This document shows positions 18,595-27,224 of a DNA stretch of 64,000 nt, piece after piece. The position numbers and the translations under genes are program-made. Under the pieces are notes generated by a model. The model was given only the letters and a program-made list of their open reading frames with translations, was not told the origin of the DNA and did not search any database. Position 1 is the first letter of the stretch; each line of letters opens with the position of its first letter. This DNA is from Sinorhizobium mexicanum (lineage in GTDB: Bacteria > Pseudomonadota > Alphaproteobacteria > Rhizobiales > Rhizobiaceae). Location of the stretch: NCBI RefSeq assembly GCF_013488225.1, contig NZ_CP041241.1:1426001-1490000 (forward strand), given 5' to 3'.

Positions 18595-19547
18595 GCAATA
18601 TCGTTGGCATAACCATGGGCGATCCGGCAGGCGTCGGACCGGAGATCATCGTCAAGGCTCTTGCCGAGATGAGTGCGGCCGACCGGGCCGCAACGCGCGT
18701 GTTCGGGAACCTGGCGCAGCTCGAGGCCGCCAAGGCAGTTCTCGGTATCGAACTCGACCTCCGCGACATCGTCGAGGACGTTCGGGTCGAAGGGGCACCA
18801 CTGCCTTGGGGCAGGCTCAGCGCAGTCTCCGGCGATGCGTCCTTTCGTTTCATCGACCTCGCCGTCAAGACGGCGATGGCAGGGAAGATCGGCTGTATCG
18901 TCACCGCGCCGATCAACAAGGAGGCACTCAATTCGGCCGGGCACCACTATGACGGTCACACCGGCATGCTGACCGCGCTGACCGGCTCGAAGTCCGCCTT
19001 CATGCTGCTGGCGTCAGAGCGGCTCAAGGTCATTCATGTCTCGACCCATGTTTCACTGAAGGACGCGATCGGGCGCGCCAAGCCCGAGCGCATTCTGGCG
19101 ACGATCAGGGCGGGCAACGAGCATTTGAAACGCATCGGCTATGAGAGCCCCAGGATCGCGGTCGCCGGCATCAACCCCCATTGCGGCGAAAACCGCCTCT
19201 TCGGGACGGAGGATGACGAGCACATCGCGCCGGCCGTGGCCGAAGCGCGCGTAGAGGGCATCGACGTGCAGGGTCCGATCTCGGCGGACACGGTTTTCCA
19301 TCGCGCCTACCAGGGCGGCTTCGATCTCGTAATCGCGCAATATCACGATCAGGGTCACATCCCGATCAAGCTGGTCGCCTTCGATACGGCGGTCAATGTG
19401 TCGGTGGGTTTACCGATCGATCGGACTTCGGTCGATCACGGGACCGCCTTCGACATCGCCGGTACAGGCAAAGCCAAGCATGTCAACATGAATGCCGCCA
19501 TCGCCTACGCGCGCAAGCTTATCGCTGGGAGGAACGCAAATGTCTGA
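18591..19547 (+). CDS. pdxA2: PdxA2-like acid-sugar phosphate dehydrogenase
   Basis: A 318-residue member of the 4-hydroxythreonine-4-phosphate dehydrogenase family. The start [19 protein letters not shown], the metal and substrate residues in [11 protein letters not shown] and [13 protein letters not shown], and [12 protein letters not shown] are intact. In loci that also encode a DUF1537 kinase, PdxA2 proteins are known to oxidise and decarboxylate a 4-phospho-tetronate (e.g. D-threonate-4-P) to dihydroxyacetone phosphate. The DUF1537 gene is present at 22.7-23.7 kb, so a catabolic role is more likely than vitamin B6 synthesis. It overlaps both operon neighbours (4 and 8 bp). Confidence 0.85.
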   Translation: MSNIVGITMGDPAGVGPEIIVKALAEMSAADRAATRVFGNLAQLEAAKAVLGIELDLRDIVEDVRVEGAPLPWGRLSAVSGDASFRFIDLAVKTAMAGKIGCIVTAPINKEALNSAGHHYDGHTGMLTALTGSKSAFMLLASERLKVIHVSTHVSLKDAIGRAKPERILATIRAGNEHLKRIGYESPRIAVAGINPHCGENRLFGTEDDEHIAPAVAEARVEGIDVQGPISADTVFHRAYQGGFDLVIAQYHDQGHIPIKLVAFDTAVNVSVGLPIDRTSVDHGTAFDIAGTGKAKHVNMNAAIAYARKLIAGRNANV

Positions 19548-20451
19548 TTTCGAAATCGGCGGCGTATTTTGCGCCGCAACCACAGCCGTAACGACCGATG
19601 GCAGGCCGGATTTCCGCCTGTTCATAGACCATTGCCGGAAGCTGCTGGAAGAAGGCTGCCACGGCATCGCCCTTTTGGGCACGACCGGAGAAGCCAATTC
19701 CTTCGGATTGAAGGACCGCATGGAAATTCTTGACCGGGCCATTGCCGGTGGCATCCGCCCGGAGCAACTCCTGCCGGGAACGGCCCAGTCTGCTGTTGCC
19801 GACACGATCGAACTTACCCGCCACGCCGTCGGGACCGGCGTGCGCGGCGTCGTCATGCTGCCGCCCTTCTACTACAAGGGCGTCAGCGCCGAGGGCATCT
19901 ATCGCGCTTATGCGCGCATCATCGACGGTGTCGGCGACGACCGGCTGAGGGTGGTGCTGTACCACATCCCGCAGGTTTCCGGCGTGGCGATTCCGCATGA
20001 GGTCATCGGCCGGTTACTGAAGGATTTCCCGGGCATCGTCGTCGGGATCAAGGACAGTTCGGGCGATCTCGAAAACATGAAGGCCATGGTCAAGGCCTTC
20101 CCGGGCTTCGGTGTTCTGGCTGGTGCCGACCCGTTGCTGCTGCCATTGCTGCAGGCGGGCGGCGCCGGTTGCATCACGGCGAGCTCGAACCTGGTGGCCG
20201 GCGACCTCCGCCTCGTCTTCAACAACTGGAACGTCGCCGCCAAGGAGACGGAGGTGAAAGCCGCCCAGGAGAGGATCGTCGCCTGGCGCGAACTCACCAA
20301 CGCCTATGTCCAGCTTCCGACCGTCAAGGCAATGGTGGCGCGCCGGCGCGGCGACAATTCCTGGCTGCGCGTCAATCCCCCGCTCGTGGAACTGACCGAC
20401 GCGGAGCGCGAGGCGGTCTGGGCACGCATGGCACAGCTGGAAGAGGCGTGA
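19540..20451 (+). CDS. DapA/NanA-superfamily pyruvate-dependent aldolase
   Basis: A 303-residue (beta/alpha)8 class I aldolase of the dihydrodipicolinate synthase / N-acetylneuraminate lyase superfamily. The signature GTTGEANS is at residues 47-54, the catalytic Tyr141 is in LYHIPQ, and the Schiff-base Lys171 is in GIKDSSGD. Members cleave or form 2-keto acids with release of pyruvate. The 8-bp overlap with pdxA2 fixes the start and indicates coupling. In this operon it more likely cleaves a 2-keto-3-deoxy sugar acid or sialic-acid-like compound than makes lysine. The exact substrate is not readable. Confidence 0.88.
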   Translation: MSDFEIGGVFCAATTAVTTDGRPDFRLFIDHCRKLLEEGCHGIALLGTTGEANSFGLKDRMEILDRAIAGGIRPEQLLPGTAQSAVADTIELTRHAVGTGVRGVVMLPPFYYKGVSAEGIYRAYARIIDGVGDDRLRVVLYHIPQVSGVAIPHEVIGRLLKDFPGIVVGIKDSSGDLENMKAMVKAFPGFGVLAGADPLLLPLLQAGGAGCITASSNLVAGDLRLVFNNWNVAAKETEVKAAQERIVAWRELTNAYVQLPTVKAMVARRRGDNSWLRVNPPLVELTDAEREAVWARMAQLEEA

Positions 20452-20461
20452 GGTGGCGAAC

Positions 20462-21586
20462 ATGGAAGGAATGGCAAGACCGATCACGCTCCACCAACCG
20501 AAGCGCCTCGAGATCGGCGCGGGTGCCTCGGCGAGGCTCGGTGCATGGGCCGAGAACGCCCAGCGCGTGCTGATCATCGCGTCGGAACACACGATCGGCT
20601 TTGCGGAAAGGCTCGGTCTCGGCAACAAGGCATCGATCTTTTCCGACGTTCCGGCCGAGCCGGACGACAGGGCACTCGGCGCCGCCCGGGAGGCCGCTCG
20701 CGCGCTCAGGCCCGACCTCGTCGTCGGGCTCGGCGGCGGCTCGGTGCTGGATGTCGCCAAGCTCGTCGCCGCCCTGTGGGATGGCTCCCAGTCGCTCGAC
20801 GATGTCGTCGGGCCGGACAAGGTCGAAGGCCGCCGGACCCGGCTGGCGCAGGTGCCGACAACGGCTGGCACGGGATCCGAAGCCGGCATTCGGGCATTGA
20901 TCACGGACAGCGCCACGCATTCCAAGAAAGCGGTCGAGAGCCCTCACCTGCTTGCAGATATCGCGATCCTCGACCCGGAACTGACCTGGTCCGTGCCGCC
21001 GGCCGTGACCGCTGCTACCGGCATCGACGCGATGGCGCACTGCGTGGAGGCCTTCACCAATATCCGCGCCCATGACCTCATCGACGGCTATGCCCGCATG
21101 GGCATTCGCCTTGTCGGCAAATATCTCGCGCGGGCCGTGGAGAACGGCCGCGACACTGAAGCGCGCGCCGGCATGATGCTCGCATCCTACTACGGCGGCA
21201 TTTGCCTGGGCCCGGTCAACACCGCTGCAGGCCATGCACTTGCCTATCCGCTCGGCACGCGTCTGGGGCTGCCGCACGGACTGGCGAACGCGATCATCTT
21301 CCCACACGTGCTTGCCTATAACGCGCCGGTGCGCAAGGAGAAGACGGCGGAAATTCTTCAGGCGCTCGGCCTTCCGGTCTTTGACGATGAGTCACAGGTC
21401 CTGAACGCTGCGCACCGCTTCTGCGAGGATCTCGGCGTCGAAATGCGGCTGTCGGCTCACGGGGCCGATCCTGCCGCGCTGGAGAGCTGGGCAGGAGAGG
21501 CCCACGCCATCCGCAGATTGATGGACAACAATCCGCGCGACATGTCCGCAAGCGACGTGCTCGGCATCTATCGGGCGACGCTCTGA
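20462..21586 (+). CDS. Iron-containing alcohol dehydrogenase
   Basis: A 374-residue group III (Fe-type) alcohol dehydrogenase, or maleylacetate-reductase-like protein. The nucleotide motif GLGGGSVLDVAKL, the metal region GIDAMAHCVEAF and HGLANAIIFPHVLAYN are present. The ATG at 20462 has GAGGTGG upstream; GTG 20453 and ATG 20471 are also in frame. It follows the aldolase gene by 10 bp. In this setting it may reduce or oxidise the aldehyde released by the aldolase, for instance a tetrose or a C3-C4 semialdehyde. It is the last gene of the plus-strand operon. Confidence 0.87.
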   Translation: MEGMARPITLHQPKRLEIGAGASARLGAWAENAQRVLIIASEHTIGFAERLGLGNKASIFSDVPAEPDDRALGAAREAARALRPDLVVGLGGGSVLDVAKLVAALWDGSQSLDDVVGPDKVEGRRTRLAQVPTTAGTGSEAGIRALITDSATHSKKAVESPHLLADIAILDPELTWSVPPAVTAATGIDAMAHCVEAFTNIRAHDLIDGYARMGIRLVGKYLARAVENGRDTEARAGMMLASYYGGICLGPVNTAAGHALAYPLGTRLGLPHGLANAIIFPHVLAYNAPVRKEKTAEILQALGLPVFDDESQVLNAAHRFCEDLGVEMRLSAHGADPAALESWAGEAHAIRRLMDNNPRDMSASDVLGIYRATL

Positions 21587-21758
21587 GGGCCGCCGGCTCA
21601 CATGAATTTGCGCCATGGATGGCGTGACGGTTCAGTTATCCTTAGCCATCGGCCAGCGGCAGACGCTGGCAGGTGCGCATGCTGTGCCTGATCGATCAAC
21701 GCGCGTTGGCGGTGCGTCGCGAAAGCGAGGTGAAAGGCCAACTGCCCTAGCGCATCGG

Positions 21759-21951
21759 GCCGAAAATCGGAATCGATTTTCGGAAAGCACGATGCGTAGA
21801 TTCAAAGACTTACAGCGTCCTTTGTGCGTCTTGATGGACGCACGGCGCTGTAGATCATTTCATTGTTTCATGGAAACAGTGAAATGATCCAACTCTTTGA
21901 AACTACGCAATTCCGGACGGGAAACCGTTACACACTTTTCCTGGAATTGCT
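21759..21951. repeat. Mosaic of four palindromic repeats after the iron-ADH gene
   Basis: Four units in a row fill most of the 365-bp gap between the convergent adh and gntR genes. They are CCGAAAATCG / CGATTTTCGG (21760-21783); a TTACAGCG / CGCTGTAG unit (21810-21853); ATCATTTCA / TGAAATGAT around GTTTC / GAAAC (21854-21890); and GCAATTCC / GGAATTGC (21907-21950). The second matches the repeat at 14598 and the fourth matches the one at 3058. The last unit abuts gntR and its TAGAGC edge provides the gntR stop codon. The first 170 bp of the gap (21587-21758) show no feature I can name. Confidence 0.85.
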
Positions 21952-22668
21952 CTAAGTGATGTCCGGCCGGCGGCCCTCGAAAAGCCGATCGCGGGAACCG
22001 CGAATATGCTGACGCATAAGCTCGCGTGCCTGGTTTGGTTTCCGGTCGCGAATGGCTTCGTAGATCGCTGCGTGCTCGTCATAGACGTGGCGCAGGCCGG
22101 CGACGGAGTTTTTCAGCGACAGGCCATGGAACTGCATGCCGATGGCGATGTGTTCCTTGAGCGCTTCCATGGCGGTCGAGAAGTAATTGTTTCCGGACGC
22201 CTGCGCGATTGCGAGATGAAACATGAAATCGGCATCCTCCCGGTGGCGCTGCCGATTGGTCGCATCCTGCAGGGTTTCAAGCGCAAGCCTGATCACGCGG
22301 ATCTGCGTTTCGCTGTGCCGCTCGGCAGCCAGTGCCGCCGCCTCGGGTTCCATCGTCATGCGGAACTCGTAACAGTTCTGCAGGTCGGCGATGTTTTCGA
22401 GTGGCCCGAAGCCAAGCGGCTGCCGCAACCCCTGTATTCGAACAAAACTGCCCGCACCTTGCCGTGAATAGACAAGGCCCTGATCGCGAAGTCTTTTCAA
22501 GGCGTCACGCACAACCGGACGGGAGACCTGGAACTCCGCTGCCAGCTCGTGCTCGGTCGGCAGACGCTCATCGCTCTGGTAGGCGCCCGATTTGATCGCG
22601 TGCTGCAGCCGTTCGAAGACGACTTCGCTCAGGCTCTTGCGGTGCGAAAGCTGCTCTCCGGCGCGCAT
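21952..22668 (-). CDS. GntR-family regulator, FadR subfamily
   Basis: A 238-residue regulator with an N-terminal winged helix (about residues 12-80: SLSEVVFERLQHAIKSGAY, then LPTEHELAAEFQVSRPVVRDALKRL) and an all-helical FCD effector domain (about 95-230), where YEFRMTMEPEAAALAAER and the His-containing HLAIAQASGNNYF and GLRHVYDEHAAIYEAI would hold a metal and an acid ligand. I chose the ATG at 22668, which shares one base with the stop of the kinase gene, so the two are translationally coupled. FadR-type regulators of sugar-acid loci repress catabolic operons until the substrate binds, and the divergent operon at 17.4 kb is the natural target. Confidence 0.9.
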   Translation of the reverse strand: MRAGEQLSHRKSLSEVVFERLQHAIKSGAYQSDERLPTEHELAAEFQVSRPVVRDALKRLRDQGLVYSRQGAGSFVRIQGLRQPLGFGPLENIADLQNCYEFRMTMEPEAAALAAERHSETQIRVIRLALETLQDATNRQRHREDADFMFHLAIAQASGNNYFSTAMEALKEHIAIGMQFHGLSLKNSVAGLRHVYDEHAAIYEAIRDRKPNQARELMRQHIRGSRDRLFEGRRPDIT

Positions 22669-23720
22669 CAGGCCGATACCTCTTTCCTCGTCATGGCGCG
22701 GACGACCCTGCAAAGCGTGTCGAAATCCCCAAAGCCACCCGATTTGGTAATGTAGAATTGGCCGCCATGCTCGGCAACCGGGAGGCCCGGCAGCACCTCT
22801 CCGAGGAGACGAAGGACACGGATGCCCTGCCGGTCGAAGTAGGCTTCGGCCGTCGCACCACCCGAGAGCAGCATCGTCCGGCACTCACCGGCAAACGCGA
22901 CTGCCGATTCCGCGAGCGCCGCAGCCACGTCCGACGCCTTCGCTGGCAGCGGGCCCTCCACCGCCTGCACCAAGGTCACATCGCCAGCGCGTTCGGATCC
23001 GTGACGAGCCCGCTCCACCCGTCCTGCCGGTGCTGCGAGATAGAGGAGATCCGTTACCGCTCGTCGCAACTCCTCGATTTGCGACACCGTTATCGGGTCC
23101 CGGGAACCGATTGCCATCAGGAGGCGCCCTTCCCGCGCGGCAAAGGGCTCGGCCTGCGGCCTGCCCGTTCTGCTTGCCAACGCATTGGCGAGCGACAGGG
23201 CGCCGACAAGAAGGTCACCAGGCGCAATCGCTTCGACGGCGGTCCGCATCTCCTCCACCGTCTCCGCGTCCGGAATGACGGCGCGATGGGCGATGGCGCC
23301 CAGACGCTCGGCAACGCAGATCGGCTGATCGACCCCGAACCCACGGATCTGGCCATCGCGGACGACCCGGCCAAATTCCGGGATCGCCGGCAAGACGATG
23401 GCCCGTGCAAAATCCAGAACGGAAAGCTCCGCCTCGACGTTCCCTTTCAAACGCGAGTCGACCTTCTTGAAAAGCCGCATGCCTGGCGTCATCGCCTGTT
23501 GCGCAAGGAGGACGCGCCGCGCCGCCTCTGCCGGCTCGATCTCGCGGCTGCGCGTCGTCACCGCGATCACATCGGAGCCGCCCTCGATCGCTTCGCCGAG
23601 CCCGCTCTGGTCTGCGACGACGTCGACCGAAAAGCCATGGACAGCAAACGGTGCCGCCGTATCGAGCGCGCCGGTGAGGTCATCGGCAACGATCAGGAGC
23701 CTGTTCTGCACAACATCCAT
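22668..23720 (-). CDS. Four-carbon acid sugar kinase family protein (DUF1537)
   Basis: A 350-residue DUF1537 kinase. The N-terminal substrate domain starts RLLIVADDLTGALDTAAPF, with KKVDSRLKGNVEAEL near residue 90. The C-terminal nucleotide domain has the glycine-rich MLLSGGATAEAYFDRQGI and ends TKSGGFGDFDTLCRVV. Characterised members phosphorylate D-threonate, D-erythronate or 3-oxo-tetronates at the terminal OH and work with PdxA2 or with an aldolase. This protein is shorter than the characterised ~410-430 residue members, but both halves are present. The start MDVVQNRLLIVADD was preferred over a longer frame. It is read with gntR. Confidence 0.87.
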   Translation of the reverse strand: MDVVQNRLLIVADDLTGALDTAAPFAVHGFSVDVVADQSGLGEAIEGGSDVIAVTTRSREIEPAEAARRVLLAQQAMTPGMRLFKKVDSRLKGNVEAELSVLDFARAIVLPAIPEFGRVVRDGQIRGFGVDQPICVAERLGAIAHRAVIPDAETVEEMRTAVEAIAPGDLLVGALSLANALASRTGRPQAEPFAAREGRLLMAIGSRDPITVSQIEELRRAVTDLLYLAAPAGRVERARHGSERAGDVTLVQAVEGPLPAKASDVAAALAESAVAFAGECRTMLLSGGATAEAYFDRQGIRVLRLLGEVLPGLPVAEHGGQFYITKSGGFGDFDTLCRVVRAMTRKEVSA

Positions 23721-24066
23721 GCGGTATCCAATTTTACAAATTCTCAAGTGACGCGCGCGGAATCGCACCCGTTTTTTCTTTTCAAATCATGGCAGAACCT
23801 GCCACGAAGGCAACATATTTTTACAACTATCGGACAAGTCAAAACGGCTCCGTTATCTGGTCCCGGAAGCGTGGATCAACATTGGAGGACGGCCAAGTCG
23901 TGCGCCGGATATCGCCAGGCGATGTTACCGATGACTACAGCGTCCCGCGGTCTCACGGGACGGGCAAAGGACGTCGTGGCACTTTTGAATTGCTGCATGT
24001 TTTATCGTTGAGTCGGCTAGGATTTAAGGAAACACGCAGTAGCCCCGCCGCCACGTCGTTGAACAA
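23721..24066. other. Intergenic region upstream of the DUF1537-kinase gene
   Basis: About 350 bp with no convincing gene. The part next to the kinase is AT-rich (AATTTTACAAATTCTC and TTTTTTCTTTTC tracts), which suits a promoter for the minus-strand kinase-gntR pair. The open frames that cross it are extensions of the antisense frame of the kinase. No palindrome was found apart from the terminator further on. Confidence 0.5.
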
Positions 24067-24103
24067 CAGAAAAGGCCGGGCTGCAGAAGCAGACCCGGCC
24101 GTT
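24067..24103 (-). terminator. Rho-independent terminator of the purine permease gene
   Basis: On the minus strand GGCCGGG-T-CTGC, loop TTCT, GCAG-CCCGGCC forms an 11-bp GC-rich stem with one bulged T, followed at once by TTTTCTGTT. It lies about 55 bp after the permease stop codon and is the best intrinsic terminator I saw in the window. Confidence 0.85.
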
Positions 24104-24156
24104 ATAGTTGTCGCCGCAGTCGGGGGCGGGAACCACGCCCCCCCGACATCAACCGA

Positions 24157-25449
24157 TCAGCTGCTGAAGAATGCGAAGCGAACGACGAACAGCGCCGCCA
24201 CGATCTGTGTCGCCGGGTGGATGACGCTCCACTTGCCGGTGCATACTTTGAGCACGACGTAGCTCACGAAGCCGAAGGCAAGGCCGTTGGCGATGGAATA
24301 AGTGAAGGGCATGGCGATCGCCGTCAGGGCCGCCGGTGCCGCTTCGGTCAGGTCGTCCCATTCGACCTCAGTGAGTTCGCGCATCATCAGGCCGGCCACG
24401 TAGAGCAGCGCCGGCGCCGTTGCATAGGACGGTACCGCGGCAGCGAGCGGCGAGATGAACAGAGCCGCGAGGAAAAGTACGGCAATGGTCAGCGCGGTCA
24501 GGCCGGTGCGTCCGCCGGCCTGAACACCAGAAGCGCTCTCCACATAGGCCGTGGTGCTGCTCGTGCCCATCAGCGAGCCGGCGATGATCGCCGAACTGTC
24601 GGCAAGCAGAGCGCGGCCAAGACGGCTGGGCTTACCTTCCTCGACCAGTTTCGCGCGCTTGGCGACACCGATCAGCGTGCCGGTGGCGTCAAACACTTCG
24701 ACGAGCACGAAGACAAGGATGACGTGAAGCAGACCGCCGTGCAGTGCACCCACGATGTCGAGTTGCAGGAAGGTCGGGGCGATGCTCGGCGGCGCCGAAA
24801 CGATACCCTTGAACTCGCTGACACCGAGCAGCATCGACAGGATCGTGACGACCAGGATGCCGATCAGGATCGCGCCGCGGATCTTGAGCGAATCCAGTAC
24901 GGCGATGACGAAGAAGCCGAGGATCGCGAGCAACGGCCCAGTCTGCTTGAGATCGCCGAGACCGACGAGTGTTGCCGGATTGTCGACGACGATGCCGGCG
25001 TTCTTGAGCGCGATGATGCCGAGGAACAGGCCGATACCGGTCGCAATAGCACTGCGCAGCGAATGCGGGATGCCCGCAATCAGCCAGCTCCGCACGCCCG
25101 TGACCGTCAGCAACAGGAAGATGAGACCGGAGATGAACACGGCCCCGAGCGCTTGTTGCCAAGTGAAGCCCAGGGCGGCAACCACGGTGAAGGCGAAGAA
25201 GGCGTTAAGCCCCATGCCCGGCGCCATGCCGATCGGCCAATTGGCGACGAGAGCCATCACGATCGAGCCGAGTGCGGCGGCAAGACAGGTCGCAACGAAG
25301 ATCGCGTCGCGATCCATGCCGGTCGTCGACAGAATGTCGGGGTTGACGAAGATGATGTACGACATCGTCAGGAATGTCGTGAGGCCGGCAACCACCTCGG
25401 TGCGGGCCGTCGTCCCATGCTCTTTCAGCTTGAAAAGTCGTTCAAACAT
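24157..25449 (-). CDS. NCS2/AzgA-type purine permease
   Basis: A 430-residue inner-membrane proton symporter of the AzgA-like branch of NCS2 (adenine/guanine/hypoxanthine). It starts MFERLFKLKEHGTTARTEVVAGLTTFLTMSYIIFVNP, with the family motif GMGLNAFFAF and the central LVEVFDATGTLIGVAKRA and GTSSTTAYVESASGV. About 13-14 membrane segments are visible. A longer frame exists but the ATG at 25449 has GGGAGG upstream. It stands alone with its own terminator and would feed the xanthine dehydrogenase pathway encoded 16 kb away. AzgA proteins take purine bases, whereas urate and xanthine usually use the NAT branch. Confidence 0.9.
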   Translation of the reverse strand: MFERLFKLKEHGTTARTEVVAGLTTFLTMSYIIFVNPDILSTTGMDRDAIFVATCLAAALGSIVMALVANWPIGMAPGMGLNAFFAFTVVAALGFTWQQALGAVFISGLIFLLLTVTGVRSWLIAGIPHSLRSAIATGIGLFLGIIALKNAGIVVDNPATLVGLGDLKQTGPLLAILGFFVIAVLDSLKIRGAILIGILVVTILSMLLGVSEFKGIVSAPPSIAPTFLQLDIVGALHGGLLHVILVFVLVEVFDATGTLIGVAKRAKLVEEGKPSRLGRALLADSSAIIAGSLMGTSSTTAYVESASGVQAGGRTGLTALTIAVLFLAALFISPLAAAVPSYATAPALLYVAGLMMRELTEVEWDDLTEAAPAALTAIAMPFTYSIANGLAFGFVSYVVLKVCTGKWSVIHPATQIVAALFVVRFAFFSS

Positions 25450-25945
25450 TTTTCCTCCCTTGGCAGACGCCGTCACGACGCAGCCGAACGACAGAGACCG
25501 GGTAGATGCTCCTCCAACTTCCCGACCATTTTGCTTTTTTGGCCAGCCCCGGATTCATGACGTCGGGCGGCCATCTCGGCCCTTCGGCCCGCCCCGGATG
25601 AGCGCAGCGATTGCCTCATGCAGAGCGACATGATTGTGCGTCTTCGCGCAAATGATCGCTAGCCACCCATTCCAACGCTGCAGGCGAAAGACTTTCAAAT
25701 TTTCCAGCGCAGTGGGACCGCCGCTCGCCGGCGCTCGGCGCTCCGTGATGGAGGGCTGCGCGCCAACCCGGCCTCGATCTGCTCTCCTCCTCGACGGCAA
25801 TGGAGGTCCTGTCGAGTGCCCATCAATGTGCAACGGGGGAGACAGATAACGTCGATCCCGCTCGAGGTCGAGCCTTTCGGGAACGATGCCGGCCGCGCCG
25901 GTCGGCGATGCGCTGCATCACTGCCGGTCAGTGGACGGTCGGCGG
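25450..25945. other. Intergenic region between the purine permease and a LuxR gene
   Basis: About 500 bp without a convincing coding frame. It contains the 14-mer GACTTTCAAATTTT (25690-25703), shared exactly with the uraH/puuE promoter region. It also has a direct repeat CGGTCAGTGG at 25925-25934 and 25943-25952 that overlaps the LuxR stop codon. The half nearer the permease must hold its promoter. I could not fit a known purine riboswitch to it. Confidence 0.5.
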
Positions 25946-26692
25946 TCAGTGGCGTTCTTTCAAACTCCGGAATCGCGCGGCGGCTTCAGTTCTGTTGTGC
26001 GCGCCCAGCTTTGTTATGATGTTGTGCAGATGAATCTTCACCGTATGCTCGGACAGACGAAACTCCGCGGCGATCAGTTTGTTTTGCAATCCGCGGGAGA
26101 CCATTTCGAGAATCTGCAGTTCGCGAGCGGTCAGCTCTGCGAAACGCGTCTCGTCGCTTCGGGGCCGAGGTGACATACCGCCATTCCCAGACGGCAGGGC
26201 CGTGCTATGGCCATTCTTCCTCGCACGCAGGATCAATCCGGGTGGAAGATACTCGCCTCCGCAGAGCATCAGCCTGATCACCGACAGCCATAGATCGAGC
26301 CTGAGATTCATCGGAAGCACACTGCGAACCAATGGCGATTCGGGCACCTTGATGAAGGACGCGTCCAAGCTCTGGTCATGCGGCTCGATGACGGCGGTAA
26401 GGGCCTGAGGGTGGGCAAGGAGGAGTTCTGCCGATCTCTCTTCGGCTTCGTTTAACAGTGTGACGTCGACGAGGATCAGCGACACGGGATGGGAAAAGAC
26501 GCCGAGTGCCGCCCCGACATGCTCGACCTGTTCGACAACGACCGATGGAAACTCTCCTTCGAGAGCGTGGATCAGCCTCTCCGAAATTGTCCCGGCGTTG
26601 GCTATGATCAAGACGACGCGTTGCGGCTCTCGCCGGCGCTCGGTGTCCGTGTGTCTCCCCATGCCGCCACCGTCGTAATTACCCCTGCTCAT
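25946..26692 (-). CDS. LuxR/NarL-type regulator with degenerate receiver domain
   Basis: A 248-residue protein. The C-terminus (about residues 180-240) is a clear LuxR helix-turn-helix: ELTARELQILEMVSRGLQNK then IAAEFRLSEHTVKIHLHNII. The N-terminal ~120 residues look like a receiver fold (VVLIIANAGTISERLIHALE, then SLILVDVTLL). The N-terminal acidic pair is missing although a phospho-acceptor-like Asp is present, so classic phosphorylation is doubtful. ATG 26692 has GGAGAGGG upstream. It is divergent from the polysaccharide exporter gene and is a likely regulator of that locus. A second regulator of the same design lies at 44.6 kb. Confidence 0.87.
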   Translation of the reverse strand: MSRGNYDGGGMGRHTDTERRREPQRVVLIIANAGTISERLIHALEGEFPSVVVEQVEHVGAALGVFSHPVSLILVDVTLLNEAEERSAELLLAHPQALTAVIEPHDQSLDASFIKVPESPLVRSVLPMNLRLDLWLSVIRLMLCGGEYLPPGLILRARKNGHSTALPSGNGGMSPRPRSDETRFAELTARELQILEMVSRGLQNKLIAAEFRLSEHTVKIHLHNIITKLGAHNRTEAAARFRSLKERH

Positions 26693-27224
26693 CAAGGCAT
26701 GTCCCTCTCCGCGGAATTGCGTTGATCGACAGCGTCATTGCCGAGCAGCGCAAACGGTATGTCTGCTACACGGCAAACGAGCTTAGCCCACACCGCGCGC
26801 GGTCGCGACGGCGCAAAAGGGTTGAGGCATGCCTAGAAGGGCGCCCCGCAACAAAATGCTTTTCCGCCGGCCCTATCCGAAGGAACTAGTTCAATGTGAC
26901 GATCACCCTCCATCTATTGATAGGGTCAACAATACTCTTCTGCCTTCACTTCGCTCGTATCATCCAAATGTCGGACAAGCACGAGCGATAACAACGCCCC
27001 TTGGTCCCGGTTGAATCGGCCGCCACCCTGCTTCACCAATATTGATGAAGCCGAGCCACGGCGGTTGCTCTTTCAAATATTCGGAAAATTTGCACACTTG
27101 CTATTGCAGCGTCGAAATCCGGCAGACATGCGCATTACGCACGTCATGTGACGATAAGCTTGTCGGTCAGGATTTGTTGTTCGACAGTACGGCGAAGGCG
27201 CTGCTTTGCAGGTTGGAGAATTAC
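26693..27224. promoter_or_regulatory. Divergent luxR-type / polysaccharide exporter regulatory region
   Basis: 532 bp, relatively AT-rich in its second half, without a convincing gene. At 26872-26890 lies a 19-mer ending CGAAGGAACTAGT that recurs with two changes at 47940-47958, upstream of the chain-length gene. Inside it GAACTAGTTC is a perfect palindrome. A 7-bp inverted repeat CGCTCGT / ACGAGCG follows at 26952-26987. An in-frame extension of the exporter ORF back to 27042 has no signal-peptide logic and is not counted as coding. Confidence 0.6.
26872..26890 (+). promoter_or_regulatory. Candidate operator, copy 1 (CCTA..CGAAGGAACTAGT)
   Basis: A 19-bp sequence that matches 17 of 19 positions with 47940-47958. 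It contains the rare tetramer CTAG. Its two occurrences in the window are both in promoter regions of export/polymer-length genes, so it is a candidate binding site for a shared regulator such as one of the two LuxR-type proteins. Confidence 0.45.

Noticed and set aside
22758..24011. 417-codon plus-strand frame opposite the DUF1537 kinase
   Set aside because: Antisense to a recognisable kinase gene; composition is not protein-like and it runs into non-coding sequence.
25450..25600. Purine riboswitch ahead of the AzgA-type permease
   Set aside because: I could not match the conserved joining sequences of the known guanine/adenine or xanthine riboswitch classes; the leader has only weak pairing.
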